This document shows positions 53,845-63,508 of a stretch of DNA of 64,000 nt, one piece after another. The notes under the pieces were generated by a model. That model was not told the DNA's origin. It saw only the letters and a program-made list of their open reading frames with translations, and made no database searches. Numbering within the stretch: the first letter of the stretch is position 1; each line of letters starts with the position of its first letter. The translations under genes were made by a program, and so were the position numbers. Origin of the DNA: Variovorax sp. dw_308 (GTDB taxonomy: Bacteria; Pseudomonadota; Gammaproteobacteria; Burkholderiales; Burkholderiaceae_C); NCBI RefSeq assembly GCF_019207085.1, contig NZ_JAATOM010000006.1:248001-312000 (forward strand), read 5' to 3'.

Positions 53845-54792
53845 ATGACGACCGCATCCACCGCCTCGGCAACTCCTCCTCGCCAAGCACGCCCTGCCCG
53901 CCTGGTCTGGTGGCGCCACTACGAAGCGCCGACGCTGGCATTGGTGGCCGCGTGCTATGCCGCGTGGGCCGCACTGATCTGGTGGCACGCATCGCTGCCG
54001 GGCTGGCTGCTGTTCGTGCTGGGCGGCTATGTCGCGCAGCTTCATTCGTCGCTGCAGCACGAGAGCATCCACGCAATGCGCTACCTGCCGCGCTGGCTGC
54101 GCCAGGCCATCGTGTGGCCGCCGCTCAACCTGTGGCTGCCGTATGCGCTGTATCACCGCGGACACAGCGCGCACCACGTCAACTTTCACCTGACGCATCC
54201 GGACAAGGACAGCGAGAGCAACTACCACTCCGCGCCGGCGTGGCAGCGCTACGTGCCGTGGCGGCGCGCGCTGTACTCAGCAAACCAACTGCTGTCCTTT
54301 CGCTTGCTGGCGGGGCCGGCGATGCGCCTGTGCACGCTCGTGCGCGGCGAGTGGCGCCGGGTGCGCGCGGGCGACTTCTCGCATGCGCGGATGTGGCTGG
54401 TGCACGCGCTCGGCGTGGCGGGCGTATTCGCTTTCGTGGTCGGCGTGTGCGGCATGAAAGTCTCGACCTACCTGCTGTGCTTCGTCTACCCCGGCATGAT
54501 GCTGGGCCTGCTGCGCAGCTTCACCGAGCACCGCTGGAGCGACACGCCGCACGCGCGCGTGGCCATCGTCGAATCGAACTGGTTCGTGGGGCTCATGTAC
54601 CTCTACAACAACCTGCACCACGTCCACCACCGCGCGCCGAGCATGCCCTGGTACGAGATCCCGCTGTACTTCCGCCGGCACCGCGCCGAGGTGCTGCAGG
54701 GCAACGGGCACTTCTACTACCGGGGCTATGGGGAGATCGTGCGGCGGTTCCTGTTCCGGCCGGTGTTCGCGCCTGTGCATCCGAAGTGGTGA
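53845..54792 (+). CDS. Fatty acid desaturase-family membrane protein
   Basis: A 315-residue di-iron membrane enzyme. Histidine boxes are HESIH at 72-76, HRGHSAHH at 104-111 and HHVHH at 258-262, between about four membrane helices (ALVAACYAAWAALIWWHASL and others). The box pattern matches the fatty-acid desaturase / alkane-hydroxylase-like / beta-carotene ketolase superfamily; the short length suggests a desaturase or hydroxylase of unknown substrate. The ATG at 53845 gives the start of conserved sequence. A composite repeat follows the gene. Confidence 0.82.
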   Translation: MTTASTASATPPRQARPARLVWWRHYEAPTLALVAACYAAWAALIWWHASLPGWLLFVLGGYVAQLHSSLQHESIHAMRYLPRWLRQAIVWPPLNLWLPYALYHRGHSAHHVNFHLTHPDKDSESNYHSAPAWQRYVPWRRALYSANQLLSFRLLAGPAMRLCTLVRGEWRRVRAGDFSHARMWLVHALGVAGVFAFVVGVCGMKVSTYLLCFVYPGMMLGLLRSFTEHRWSDTPHARVAIVESNWFVGLMYLYNNLHHVHHRAPSMPWYEIPLYFRRHRAEVLQGNGHFYYRGYGEIVRRFLFRPVFAPVHPKW

Positions 54793-54901
54793 AGGTGCCG
54801 ACGCCTTTGTGACGGCGGCGGGCTTTCGGTTTTTCACGACGGGATAGCACGATCCGCGATGTACGGAACTCGAAAGACGCAGGTGCTGGGTTCAGCAGTG
54901 C

Positions 54902-55144
54902 GTGCCGAGGACACCGGGTATCTCCCTCCGCGAATGTCCCCCGGCCTTCGGCCTCCTCCTTTATTTCGCTGCGGGAGACACCCGATGCCCTCGGCACGTG
55001 GAACTGTTCGTTGCGTTCCTGAATTCGGTCGATCAACCGCAGCGCGTCTGGATCACGTCGATGGTGTGCTCTGCGCAGCGAAATAAAGGAGGAGGCCGAA
55101 GGCCGGGGGACATTCGCGGAGCAGAGTACGCCGTCGGCGTGAGC
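54902..55144. repeat. Composite double-hairpin intergenic repeat, copy 2
   Basis: A 243-bp relative of 2421-2656 in the same orientation. The 45-bp inverted repeat (54928-54972 and 55075-55119) is again perfect, with a 102-bp spacer. Outer stems are GTGCCGAGG/CCTCGGCAC, GGGTATCTCCC/GGGAGACACCC and GATCACGTCGA/TCGGCGTGAGC. Relative to copy 1 the arms differ at two sites, and both arms of each copy carry the same variant. It lies in the 416-bp gap between the convergent desaturase and glyoxalase-like genes; the rest of that gap shows nothing else. Confidence 0.85.
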
Positions 55145-55208
55145 CTGCTCGCAACGCCTCCTGTTCAGTGCCACGACAGGCACGGAACGTCGCGTTCGTC
55201 GTCAGCAT

Positions 55209-56096
55209 TCAAGCCGGTTCAGCAAGCGCGGCAGCTTGTGCGAAATGAAGGTGGGAAACCGCCGCAGCGCCTTCCAATTCGAACTCGATGCTGGCGCCGT
55301 GCGTGCGCGCGAAGGCGGGCGTTGCCGCATCTGCACGCGTGGTGCGCAGCGTCAGGTGGAACGGGCCTTCGCCGTGCGCGGCAAGCCGGCGCGCGATGGG
55401 GTCGCCGTCTTCGTCTTCGGTGCTGTCGTCTGCGTTGACCGCGCGCCGGGTCGAACTCAGCACTAGCGTGCTCTCGCCCAGGGTGATCAGCGCGATGCGG
55501 TCGTGCCGCGCATGCAGCGTCACGGCGCGGCCGACGTGCGTTCCTTGCGCCTCGCCGAGCAACGCGCGGTAGCGTGCGAGGGTTGCGTCCAGGTCCTGCA
55601 CCGCGATGGCGAGGCTGGCGACGCCTGTTGCGCCGTTGGCATGCACGCGGGCATCGCCTTCGGGCACGCGCAGCGCACGGGGCGTGATGTCACCGCAAAG
55701 GAAGGGCAGGTCGTGAGTGGTGGGCCGCGCGGTCTGCCACACCAGGCGCTCGCCATCGGGACGCAGGCGGCCGCCGTCGAGCGGGCCTTCCAGCTTCAGG
55801 CCACGCTGCGCGGCCTGCGCCACCGTTTCGCCTGTGTCGGCAGGCAGCAGCGCGAAGTCGACGAGGCCTTCGCCGCGGCGCTGCAACAGTTGCCACCAGC
55901 GCTCCTGCGGCGCCGGGGACTTCCATGCGATGAGCTCCAAGTAGCTACCGTCTGCGAAAACGACCAGCGCGTTGTGCGTGCTGCGGCCCGGATGGTCGCC
56001 GCCGCGCTGCACGTTGAAGCCCAACGCGGCGTAGTCGGCGATGGTGGCCTCCAGGTCATGGACGGCGATGACGATGTGGTCGAGTCTGAGTGACAT
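55209..56096 (-). CDS. Glyoxalase-like / VOC-family protein
   Basis: A 295-residue two-module VOC-fold protein. The first module reads RLDHIVIAVHDLEATIADYA and FADGSYLELIAWKSPAPQER; the second GVASLAIAVQDLDATLARYR. This matches the Glyoxalase_3 group, metal-dependent or metal-free lyases/isomerases of unknown substrate. It is 12 bp downstream of livF in the same direction, so it is probably the last gene of that operon. Confidence 0.85.
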   Translation of the reverse strand: MSLRLDHIVIAVHDLEATIADYAALGFNVQRGGDHPGRSTHNALVVFADGSYLELIAWKSPAPQERWWQLLQRRGEGLVDFALLPADTGETVAQAAQRGLKLEGPLDGGRLRPDGERLVWQTARPTTHDLPFLCGDITPRALRVPEGDARVHANGATGVASLAIAVQDLDATLARYRALLGEAQGTHVGRAVTLHARHDRIALITLGESTLVLSSTRRAVNADDSTEDEDGDPIARRLAAHGEGPFHLTLRTTRADAATPAFARTHGASIEFELEGAAAVSHLHFAQAAALAEPA

Positions 56097-56108
56097 GGAT
56101 GTTGGCTT

Positions 56109-56867
56109 TCAGGAAGCGGTGCTGGCGGCATCGCCACCACCGAGATAGGCGTCACGGATGCGCGTGTCGGTCAGCAGTTGCGCGGCCGGGCCCTGCAGCA
56201 CGATGCGCCCGGTCTGCAGCACATAGCCGTAGTGCGCGATCTGCAGCGCGAGGCTGGCGTTCTGCTCGACCATGAAGACCGACACGCCCTGCCGGTTGAT
56301 CTGCGCGATGAGCTCCAGCACCTTGTCGACGTAGAGCGGCGACAGGCCCATGGTCGGCTCGTCCATGCAGATGAGTCGCGGCCGGCCCATGAGGGCGCGC
56401 GCCATCGCGACCATCTGCTGCTCGCCGCCGGAGAGCGTTCCGGCCTGGAACTCGATGCGCTCTGCCACGCGCGGGAAGAGTTCGAGCATGCGCTCGAGGT
56501 CTTCCGCGATCGCCTTGCTGTCATTGCGCGCATAGGCGCCCATCAGCAGGTTCTCGCGCACCGTCATCGCGGGGAACAGTCGCCGCGCCTCCGGCACGGA
56601 GCCGATGCCGCGGCGGATCACCTGCGGGGTGCTGAGGCCGAGCGTGGACTGGCCGGCAAAACGCACCTCGCCGGAGCGCGGCTTCTGCAGGCCGAGCACG
56701 ACTTTCATGGTGGTGGACTTGCCGCTGGCGTTGCCGCCGAGCAGGCTCACGATCTGGCCGGTGCGCACTTCGAGGTCGAGGTCGAAGTGGGCTTGGACGG
56801 GGCCGTAGAAGGTGTTGACCTTGCGGAGTTCGAGCAAGGGGTGCGACGTGGAGGGGCCCTGGATCAT
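56109..56867 (-). CDS. livF: Branched-chain amino acid-type ABC ATP-binding protein LivF
   Basis: A 252-residue ATPase: Walker A GGNASGKST (44-52), RRLFPAMTVRENLLMGAYAR, signature LSGGEQQMVAMARAL, Walker B ICMDEPTMGLSP and the VEQNASLALQIAHYGYVLQTG segment that marks LivF. I start it at ATG 56867, three residues before conserved LLELRKVNTFYG. An alternative ATG at 56969 overlaps the livG stop (ATGA), adding 34 residues, 12 of which (SPLRGEGWGEG) come from a dispersed repeat. The alternative may be the ancestral start. Confidence 0.9.
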   Translation of the reverse strand: MIQGPSTSHPLLELRKVNTFYGPVQAHFDLDLEVRTGQIVSLLGGNASGKSTTMKVVLGLQKPRSGEVRFAGQSTLGLSTPQVIRRGIGSVPEARRLFPAMTVRENLLMGAYARNDSKAIAEDLERMLELFPRVAERIEFQAGTLSGGEQQMVAMARALMGRPRLICMDEPTMGLSPLYVDKVLELIAQINRQGVSVFMVEQNASLALQIAHYGYVLQTGRIVLQGPAAQLLTDTRIRDAYLGGGDAASTAS

Positions 56868-56892
56868 CGCCGCGGCTTCTCGGCGCGGCGTG

Positions 56893-56934
56893 CCCTCACC
56901 CCAGCCCTCTCCCCGCAGGGGAGAGGGAGCGGGG
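56893..56934. repeat. REP-like palindrome CCCTCACCCC...GGGGAGAGGG
   Basis: CCCTCTCCCCGCAGGGGAGA and flanking CCCTCACCCCAGCC form the widespread proteobacterial REP-type sequence that reads SPLRGEGWGEG when translated. Here it lies between the livG stop and the chosen livF start and stays in frame. Confidence 0.75.
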
Positions 56935-56965
56935 AAACCGGTGCGGGCGACGGTCGAGAGGATCG

Positions 56966-57838
56966 TCATGCGGCGAGTGCTTGCGGCGCGGGCGCAAGGG
57001 CCTTCGCCGCGATGGTCTGGCCGACGTTGCGGCTGCCCAGGTAGGCCTCGATCACCTTGGCATCGTTGCGCACATCCTGCGGCAACCCTTCGGCGATCTT
57101 GCGGCCATCGTCCAGCACCACGACGCGGTCGGACAACTGCATCACCAGGTCGAGCTTGTGCTCGATCAGCAGGATGGTCTGGCCGCGCGACTTGAGGGTG
57201 CGGATGATCTCCAGCATCTCGGCGGTCTCGCTTTCGTTCATGCCGGCGGTCGGCTCGTCGAGCAGCAGCAGGCGCGGCTGCAGCGCCAGCGCACGGGCGA
57301 TCTCGACGCGGCGGCGATTCGCATACGACAGGCTGTACGCGGGATGGTCGATGCGCGGCGCCAGGCGTTCGCCGAACAGCGCGATGATCTCCAGCGCTTC
57401 CTCACGCAGCTGCGCTTCCTCTCGCGTGACCGATGGCGGTTGCACCAGGGCCAGCGCAAGTTCGGCCAGTGCGCCCACGCCCGGCACGCCGCCCAGGCGC
57501 GGACGCACCGCGCGCAGCCGCGTGTGCGCGCCGACCAGCACGTTGTCGAGCACCGTGAGGTTGGCGAACACGCGCCCGTGCTGGAAGGTGCGCGCGAGGC
57601 CGCGTTGCGCGAGCTTCGGCGCGGGCCATCCCGTGATGTCCTCGCCTTCGAAGCGCACCGTGCCGCCGTCGGGTTGGTCCAGGCCGGTGACGAGGTTGAA
57701 CAGCGTGGTCTTGCCCGCACCGTTCGGGCCGATCACGCTCACCAGTTCGCCCTCGCCTACCGCGAGGTCGACCGCGTTGACCGCCGTCAAACCGCCGAAG
57801 CGCCGCGTGAGGCCCGAGACTTCAAGCAGCGAGGGCAT
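56966..57838 (-). CDS. livG: Branched-chain amino acid-type ABC ATP-binding protein LivG
   Basis: A 290-residue ATPase: Walker A GPNGAGKT at 37-44, the LivG-specific ARTFQHGRVFANLTVLDNVL, SYANRRRVEIARAL in place of a standard signature, Walker B LLLLDEPTAGMNESE and LLIEHKLDLVMQLSDR. It pairs with LivF in amide, urea or branched-chain amino acid import. It overlaps the 3' end of the OsmC gene by 17 bp. Confidence 0.9.
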   Translation of the reverse strand: MPSLLEVSGLTRRFGGLTAVNAVDLAVGEGELVSVIGPNGAGKTTLFNLVTGLDQPDGGTVRFEGEDITGWPAPKLAQRGLARTFQHGRVFANLTVLDNVLVGAHTRLRAVRPRLGGVPGVGALAELALALVQPPSVTREEAQLREEALEIIALFGERLAPRIDHPAYSLSYANRRRVEIARALALQPRLLLLDEPTAGMNESETAEMLEIIRTLKSRGQTILLIEHKLDLVMQLSDRVVVLDDGRKIAEGLPQDVRNDAKVIEAYLGSRNVGQTIAAKALAPAPQALAA

Positions 57839-58400
57839 CCGCGTCCTTGGTCGCCGCGTTGGCGGCGGTCGCTTTCGAATTGACCAGCTTGACCTCGGCG
57901 CGGATCGTCTGCGGATTGCGCAGCAGGTTGAGGATCGGGCAGGTGCGCTCCACCGCTTCGAACAGCGCGTCGATGTCTTCGCGCGGCGCCGGCGAATCGA
58001 TGTTCACCGTGTAGGCGATCTCGTGCGGCCAGATCGGCGTCTGCTCATGGCCGGGCTTGCCGCCGCGCGGGTCGATGATGCCGGTCACTTCCACGTCCAG
58101 GCTTTCCAGCGGCACCTGCCGTTGCGCTGCATGGATCAGGAAGATGTGCGTCACGCAGGTGCCCAGCACGCCCAATTGCAGTTCTGGTGAACTCGGGCCG
58201 AGGTTGTAGCCGGCGAAGTCCGGCGGGCTGTCGCTGATGACCTGATGGTCGCGGATGCGCAGTCGCCGCACGCCGCTGCGGCCTTCGGCGCGCACGTTGG
58301 CCTTCAGTTGCAGCGGCTGGGCGGTGCCGGCCTCGATGGCGGCATCGCGTGCGAGCACGGCGGCGCGTTTCTCGGCGAGATAGTCGTTCAGGTGGCTCAT
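57822..58400 (-). CDS. OsmC-family thiol peroxidase/regulator embedded in the liv operon
   Basis: A 192-residue OsmC/YhfA-fold protein with the two redox cysteines C82 (VLGTCVTH) and C154 (ERTCPILN). OsmC proteins reduce organic hydroperoxides or, in some branches, act on other small thiol-reactive molecules. The gene is 23 bp downstream of the fused permease and overlaps livG, so it belongs to the importer operon. A role in protecting or processing the imported compound is likely. Confidence 0.87.
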   Translation of the reverse strand: MSHLNDYLAEKRAAVLARDAAIEAGTAQPLQLKANVRAEGRSGVRRLRIRDHQVISDSPPDFAGYNLGPSSPELQLGVLGTCVTHIFLIHAAQRQVPLESLDVEVTGIIDPRGGKPGHEQTPIWPHEIAYTVNIDSPAPREDIDALFEAVERTCPILNLLRNPQTIRAEVKLVNSKATAANAATKDADALAA

Positions 58401-58423
58401 CGAAATTTCCTTTGCATGAAGGT

Positions 58424-60253
58424 TCAAACAGTGCCCAGCAGGCCCTGCGGACGGAAGCGGATCAGCAGCAGCAACGCCACGCCATAGATCAACATGCGGT
58501 ACTCCGCCGTCACGCGGAACAGCTCCGGCAGGCTGACCAGCGCGACCGCGCCGAGCAGCGCGCCGCTGATGTTCCCGAGCCCGCCCAGGATCACCATCGT
58601 CAGCGCGAGGATGGAGATCTGCGAGGTGAAGGTCTCGTGGTTGATGTACGAATACAGGTGCGCCGTGAAGGCCCCGCTCACGCCGGCCGCGAAGCCGCCG
58701 AAGCCGAAGGCCATCGCCTTGTAGCGATCGGGGCTCACGCCGTAGGCACGCGCGGCCACCTCGTCCTCGCGCACCGCGCGGAAGGTGCGGCCCAGGTGCG
58801 ACCGCAGCAGCCGCCATTGCAGCAAGGCCAGCAGCACCATCGCGGAGAAGGAGGCCCAGTAGAACGAAGCGTTGGACGAGGCGTCGTGCCCGAACAGCGA
58901 CAACGGCGGAATGCCCGAGATGCCGATCGGCCCGCGCGTCAGGCTTTCCCAATTCAGGATGGTGAGCGCCACGATCTCGCCGATGCCCAGCGTCGCGATC
59001 GACACATAGTGCCCGCGCAACCGGAACGCCGGAAAGATCAACGCGGTGCCGATCAGCGAAGTCAGCAGCCCCGCCACCACGATGCTCGTGCCCACCGGCA
59101 AGTGCAGATCCAGCACCAGCAGCGACGACGCATAGGCACCGATGGCCAGCAGCCCCGCATGCCCCAGCGAGATCTGCCCGATGGTCCCGGCCACCAGCGT
59201 CAGGCTCAGCGCCAGCGCCGCATAGAGCCACGAGTTGGTCAGCACCTGCAGCAGGTAGGGGGAAGGGTTGAACAGCGGCAGCACCGCGGCGATCACGAAC
59301 AGCGCGGCCAGCAACGGCGGCGGCACGCGCCACGGCTTGCTCGGCGCGATGAAGGTGCCGGTCAGCGGCTCCGGCGGCAACGCGCGCTTGCGGCCGAACA
59401 GGCCGTTGGGCTTCCACACCAGGATGAGCAGCAGCAGCACGAAGGCGAACAGGTTGCGGTACGGCGTGCCGAACATCGCCACGCCATAGCTTTCGGTGAG
59501 CCCCAGCAGCATGCTGCCTACGACGGCGCCCGGCACGTTGCCGACGCCGCCCACCACCGTCGCGACCACGCCCTTGAGCGTCGCCTGGAAGCTCATGGCC
59601 GGGCTGATGTTGTTGTAGTACATGCCCACCAGCACGCCCGACAGGCCGCCCAGCGCGGAGGCGATGGCGAACACGCTCTGGTTGACGCGGTTCACGTCCA
59701 CGCCCATCTGCTGCGCGGCGTCGCGGTCCTGCGCCGTCGCACGCACGGCCCAGCCCAGCTTGGTGAAGCGCAGGAAGCCGAACAGCAGCGCGGCGCTCGC
59801 GATGCCGATGCCGGCGATCAGCAGGTCCAGCGCGCCGATGGTGCCAGTGCCGATCTGCAGGCGCCAGTCGGGCAGCTGCGTCGGCAGCGCGCGCGGGTCG
59901 GGGCTCGCGAAGAGCTGCACCAGGATGTCGAGCACGAAGCTGATGCCGATGGTCGCGAGCAGCGGCGCGATGCGGGCAGACCCTTGCAAGGGCCGCAGTC
60001 CGACACGCTCGATCAGCATGCCGAGTGCGCCGGAGCCCAGCACCACCAGCAGCAACGTAATGGGCAGTGGCGTGTGCAGGAAGGTGATCGATGCCCAGCC
60101 GATGTACGCACCGACCGTGTAGACAGACCCGTGCGCGAAGTTGATGAGGTGCGACACCCCGAAGATCAACGCGAGGCCGACGGCCAGCATCGCGTAGATG
60201 TTGCCGATGATCAGGCCATTGACCGTGTAGTCGAAGAACGAGGTGAAGCTCAT
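58424..60253 (-). CDS. Fused LivH-LivM ABC permease
   Basis: A 609-residue protein formed by two permease halves: LivH-like 1-300 ([40 protein letters not shown]) and LivM-like 310-609 ([60 protein letters not shown]). The linker [20 protein letters not shown] is proline-rich. Such fusions exist in betaproteobacteria and provide both halves in one chain. It lies 23 bp from the SBP gene upstream and from the OsmC gene downstream. Confidence 0.93.
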   Translation of the reverse strand: MSFTSFFDYTVNGLIIGNIYAMLAVGLALIFGVSHLINFAHGSVYTVGAYIGWASITFLHTPLPITLLLVVLGSGALGMLIERVGLRPLQGSARIAPLLATIGISFVLDILVQLFASPDPRALPTQLPDWRLQIGTGTIGALDLLIAGIGIASAALLFGFLRFTKLGWAVRATAQDRDAAQQMGVDVNRVNQSVFAIASALGGLSGVLVGMYYNNISPAMSFQATLKGVVATVVGGVGNVPGAVVGSMLLGLTESYGVAMFGTPYRNLFAFVLLLLILVWKPNGLFGRKRALPPEPLTGTFIAPSKPWRVPPPLLAALFVIAAVLPLFNPSPYLLQVLTNSWLYAALALSLTLVAGTIGQISLGHAGLLAIGAYASSLLVLDLHLPVGTSIVVAGLLTSLIGTALIFPAFRLRGHYVSIATLGIGEIVALTILNWESLTRGPIGISGIPPLSLFGHDASSNASFYWASFSAMVLLALLQWRLLRSHLGRTFRAVREDEVAARAYGVSPDRYKAMAFGFGGFAAGVSGAFTAHLYSYINHETFTSQISILALTMVILGGLGNISGALLGAVALVSLPELFRVTAEYRMLIYGVALLLLIRFRPQGLLGTV

Positions 60254-60276
60254 GCGCGCTCAGGGGTCGCAGTGCT

Positions 60277-61446
60277 TCAGCGGGCCGAAGCCACCGAGGC
60301 CTTGCCCTTCACGTCGCTGAGCGCCCACTTGCCATCCTTCACCACCAGGTCGACGCTCTTCACGCCGATCACGCGGCGCGACTGCGGATCGAAGTTGGCC
60401 TTGCCGAACACCACGCTCGGCACGTCCTTGATCTTGTAGAAGGCATCGCGCACTGCGGTGCGATCGCCCGTGGGGCCGGCCTGGTTCAGCGCGGCGGCGG
60501 CGATCTGCACGGCGTCGTAGGCATAGGCATTGAAGGCGTCGGGCTCCTTGCCGAACTTGGCCTTGAAGCGCGTGACGAAGGCCTGCACCTCGGCGCGCGG
60601 CTCCTCAGGGAAGAAGGCGGTGTTGCTGTAGACGCCGTTGACCGCCGCGCCGCCGAGCTCGATGAACTTGGGCGAGTAGACCGAGCCGCTCGCCGCGATC
60701 GGCTGCTTCAGGCCGACGTTGCGCACCTGCCCTGCGATGAGCGCGCCGTCGGGGTAGTAGGAGATCAGCACCAGGCCATCGGGGTTGGCGTCGCGCACGC
60801 GCACCAGCGTCGAGCGGAAGTCCTTCTCGTCGGGCTGGTAGCCCTCGGCGATGACCACCTGCGCACCACGCGCCTCGGCCGCCTTCACGAACACGTCGCG
60901 GCTGGTGCGGCCCCAGTCGGTGTTGAGGAACAGCACCGCCACGCGCTTGAAGCCCAGCGTGGTGACGGCCAGGTCGGCCAGCAGCGGCTGCGAGTCGGCC
61001 TGGCTGATCGAGGGGCTCCAGATGTAGTCGCCGCCCTTGGTGTAGTCGGGGTGCGAGTTGGTGAAGCCGAGTTGCACCAGGCCCGCGCGCTGGTAGATGG
61101 GCGAGGCGGCCATCGAGGCCGGGCTGGAGAAGTCGCCGAGCTCGATCTGGATGCGCTTGTCGTTGACGAACTTCTGCGCGAGGCCGACGGCCTGGCGCGG
61201 GTCGCTCTGGCTGTCCTCGAAGGTGTAGGCCAGCGGCCGGCCGTGGATGCCGCCCTTGGCATTGATGTCGTCGAGCGCGAGGTCGAAGCCGGCCTTCCAC
61301 TGCGCGCCGTACTGCGCGTTCTGGCCGGTCAGCGGGCCGCTGACACCGAACCAGACGGGCTCGCCCGTGGCCGGTGCAGCGCTCGCGAGCATGGGGGCCA
61401 GCAGGATGACGCCGGCGAGGCGAAGGAAGAGTTGGCGGCTAAGCAT
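60277..61446 (-). CDS. LivJ/LivK-type ABC substrate-binding protein
   Basis: A 389-residue periplasmic type I binding protein with signal MLSRQLFLRLAGVILLAPML (cleavage near ASAAP). The N-domain starts VWFGVSGPLTGQNAQYGAQW and contains GIHGRPLAYTFEDSQSDPRQ; MAASPIYQRAGLVQLGFTNS is typical of the LivK/AmiC group that binds amino acids, urea or amides. It heads the operon. An ATG at 61446 gives the signal peptide; an ORF extension to 61503 adds unrelated residues. Confidence 0.9.
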   Translation of the reverse strand: MLSRQLFLRLAGVILLAPMLASAAPATGEPVWFGVSGPLTGQNAQYGAQWKAGFDLALDDINAKGGIHGRPLAYTFEDSQSDPRQAVGLAQKFVNDKRIQIELGDFSSPASMAASPIYQRAGLVQLGFTNSHPDYTKGGDYIWSPSISQADSQPLLADLAVTTLGFKRVAVLFLNTDWGRTSRDVFVKAAEARGAQVVIAEGYQPDEKDFRSTLVRVRDANPDGLVLISYYPDGALIAGQVRNVGLKQPIAASGSVYSPKFIELGGAAVNGVYSNTAFFPEEPRAEVQAFVTRFKAKFGKEPDAFNAYAYDAVQIAAAALNQAGPTGDRTAVRDAFYKIKDVPSVVFGKANFDPQSRRVIGVKSVDLVVKDGKWALSDVKGKASVASAR

Positions 61447-61613
61447 GAGAGTGCGCTCCAGGGCAACAGGAAGACCTTGATTCTTCGATCCGCGCGCCTG
61501 CAAGGGAACGAAGAAAAAGGAGCAGGCTTAGTTGCTATCCGACTATCCGTTGCACCTCGGAACTGCAGCATCGCGGCATTGGTTCACTGCTGCATCGCCG
61601 CACCGCTGCAGCG

Positions 61614-61973
61614 TCACTCGTCGTCTGCGGACTCGTTGCCGGTGAGTTCGAGCATGGTCTCGATGAAGGTGTCGAGCGAGGGGAGGTCCGGCCATGCGCC
61701 GAGCGGCTTGTCGCGGCCCGGCGCGGGCGCATTGCCGGCCTTGGCTTCGATCCAGTCGCCGGGCTCGCAGAGCACGCCGGCAAAGCCGTCGCCGGCGCGC
61801 AGGTAGAGCAGGCGCGTCTTGGCGAGTGCGGCATCCGACTGCTGCCTCGCGCGCCGCCGCGCACGCGGTCGCCACGCAGCGCCCAGCTCGGCCAGGCAGC
61901 GCGCGATCTCGCTGTCGCACACATGGGTCTCGCCCCAGTTCCCTTGGGCGTCGAAGCTGACGAGTACACCCAT
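61614..61973 (-). CDS. Small conserved-looking protein between metQ and livK, function unknown
   Basis: A 119-residue acidic-ended protein (MGVLVSFDAQGNWGETHVCD, then an Arg-rich RPRARRRARQQ, later TRLLYLRAGDGFAGVLCEPG and LETMLELTGNESADDE-like C-terminus). I do not recognise the family. It begins 12 bp downstream of the metQ stop, same direction, so it is probably translated with the methionine-type importer. Two cysteines (C19, C26) and another near 70 may bind metal or form a redox pair. No signal peptide. Confidence 0.55.
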   Translation of the reverse strand: MGVLVSFDAQGNWGETHVCDSEIARCLAELGAAWRPRARRRARQQSDAALAKTRLLYLRAGDGFAGVLCEPGDWIEAKAGNAPAPGRDKPLGAWPDLPSLDTFIETMLELTGNESADDE

Positions 61974-61984
61974 GGCTGCCGCGC

Positions 61985-62812
61985 CTACTGCAGGAAAGTC
62001 GGCTTGGCGTAGCCCTGGAATTTGCTGTCCACCACGGTCTGGAAGTCCTTCGAGTGGTATGCCTCGACGATGTCCTTGGCCCACGGCGTGTCCTTGTCGG
62101 CGCGCTTCACGGCCACGACATTGAGGTAGTGGTCCGGTGTCTTCTCCAGCGCCACCGCTTCCGTCAGCTTGAGGCCCGACGAGATCGCGAAGTTGCCGTT
62201 GACGATGGCGTACTCGGTGTCGTCCAGCGAGCGCGGCAGCTGCGCGGCTTCGAGCGGGATGAACTTCAGCTTGCGCGGGTTCTCGGCCACGTCCTTCTCC
62301 GATGCGCGGATCGGGTCGATGCCCGGCTTGAGCGTGATGAGCTTGTTCTGCTCCAGCAGCACCAGCGCACGGGCCAGGTTGCTCGGATCGTTCGGCAGCG
62401 TGACGCGGTCGCCCTCCTTCGCCTCCGCGATGGTCTTGCGCTTGTGCGAGTACACACCCAGCGGTGCGATCGGGCCTTGCACCAGTTCGACGATGTCGAG
62501 CTTCTGGTCGGCCGCGAACTTCTGCAGATAGACGCGATGCTGGAAGAAGTTGGCGTCGAGCGAACCTTGGGCGAGCGCCTGGTTGGGCTGCACGTAGTCG
62601 TTGAACTCGACCAGCTTCACCTTGTAGCCCTTCTTCTCGAGGATGGGCACGATACCGGCCTTGAGCTGGTCGATGTTGGAGCCGGCGGTGCCGCCGATCA
62701 CCAACTCCTTCTTGGTGGCGGGTTGTGCGTGGGCCTGCAGCGCGAGGCCGCCGACAGAGAGCACGGCGATGGAGAGGGCGAGGACGGAGCGGCGGAGGAG
62801 CGAGGTGGTCAT
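61985..62812 (-). CDS. metQ: MetQ/NlpA-family substrate-binding protein
   Basis: A 275-residue periplasmic protein: KKELVIGGTAGSNIDQLKAG, FNDYVQPNQALAQGSLDANF, FQHRVYLQKFA and AEAKEGDRVTLPNDPSNLAR are MetQ landmarks. The signal (RRSVLALSIAVLSVGGLALQ, cleavage near AHAQP) has no lipobox cysteine, so it should be soluble rather than the usual lipoprotein. It probably binds methionine or a related sulfur amino acid. Gap to metI is 33 bp. Confidence 0.9.
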   Translation of the reverse strand: MTTSLLRRSVLALSIAVLSVGGLALQAHAQPATKKELVIGGTAGSNIDQLKAGIVPILEKKGYKVKLVEFNDYVQPNQALAQGSLDANFFQHRVYLQKFAADQKLDIVELVQGPIAPLGVYSHKRKTIAEAKEGDRVTLPNDPSNLARALVLLEQNKLITLKPGIDPIRASEKDVAENPRKLKFIPLEAAQLPRSLDDTEYAIVNGNFAISSGLKLTEAVALEKTPDHYLNVVAVKRADKDTPWAKDIVEAYHSKDFQTVVDSKFQGYAKPTFLQ

Positions 62813-62845
62813 GGAAGATCCGGTGATTGAAAGGGAATAGAGGGT

Positions 62846-63508
62846 TCAGCGCTTGTCGAGCCGGCGCGCCGCCGTGTTGCCGACGAACTGCAGGATCTGC
62901 ACAAGCACGACCAGCAATGCGACGGTCAGCACCATCACGTCGGTCTGGAAGCGGTAGTAGCCGTAGCGGATCGCCAGGTCGCCGATGCCGCCACCGCCCA
63001 CCACGCCGGCGATGGCGGAGTACGACAGGAAGCTCACCGACAGCACGGTGAACGCCAGCACCAGGCCCGACCGCGCCTCGACGATCAGTACGCGCCAGAT
63101 GATCTGCAGCTCCGACGCGCCCATCGCATGCGCCGCCTCGATGACGCCCCGCGGCACGTCGCGCAGGCACTGGTCGACGAGACGCGCGAGGTACGGAATG
63201 GCCGCCACCGACAACGGCACCGCCGCCGCGAGCGGCCCGATCGAGGTGCCGGCAATGACCCGCGTGAACGGCACCAGCGCCACCAGCAGGATGATGAAAG
63301 GAAAGGACCGCACCGTGTTCACGATCCAGTTGAGCACCAGGAACACCGGCCTGTTGGCGAGCGACTGGCCGGGACTCAGCAGGAACAGCAGGATGCCCAG
63401 CGGCCCGCCGATCAGCAGGGCGGCGCTGAGGCCGATGCCCAGCATGAGGAAGGTCTGGCCGATGGCGATGCCCAGCTCGGGCAGGATGGCGGCGATGTTC
63501 TCAGGCAT
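62846..63508 (-). CDS. metI: MetI-type ABC permease
   Basis: A 220-residue permease with about five hydrophobic segments, the docking loop [20 protein letters not shown] near residue 125 and the ending [20 protein letters not shown], characteristic of MetI. It overlaps the metN stop by 8 bp. Operon order metN-metI-metQ. Confidence 0.93.
   Translation of the reverse strand: MPENIAAILPELGIAIGQTFLMLGIGLSAALLIGGPLGILLFLLSPGQSLANRPVFLVLNWIVNTVRSFPFIILLVALVPFTRVIAGTSIGPLAAAVPLSVAAIPYLARLVDQCLRDVPRGVIEAAHAMGASELQIIWRVLIVEARSGLVLAFTVLSVSFLSYSAIAGVVGGGGIGDLAIRYGYYRFQTDVMVLTVALLVVLVQILQFVGNTAARRLDKR

Noticed and set aside
58349..60439. A 696-codon plus-strand frame opposite the LivHM gene
   Set aside because: His/Gln/Arg-rich antisense frame with no motifs; the minus frame is an intact permease.
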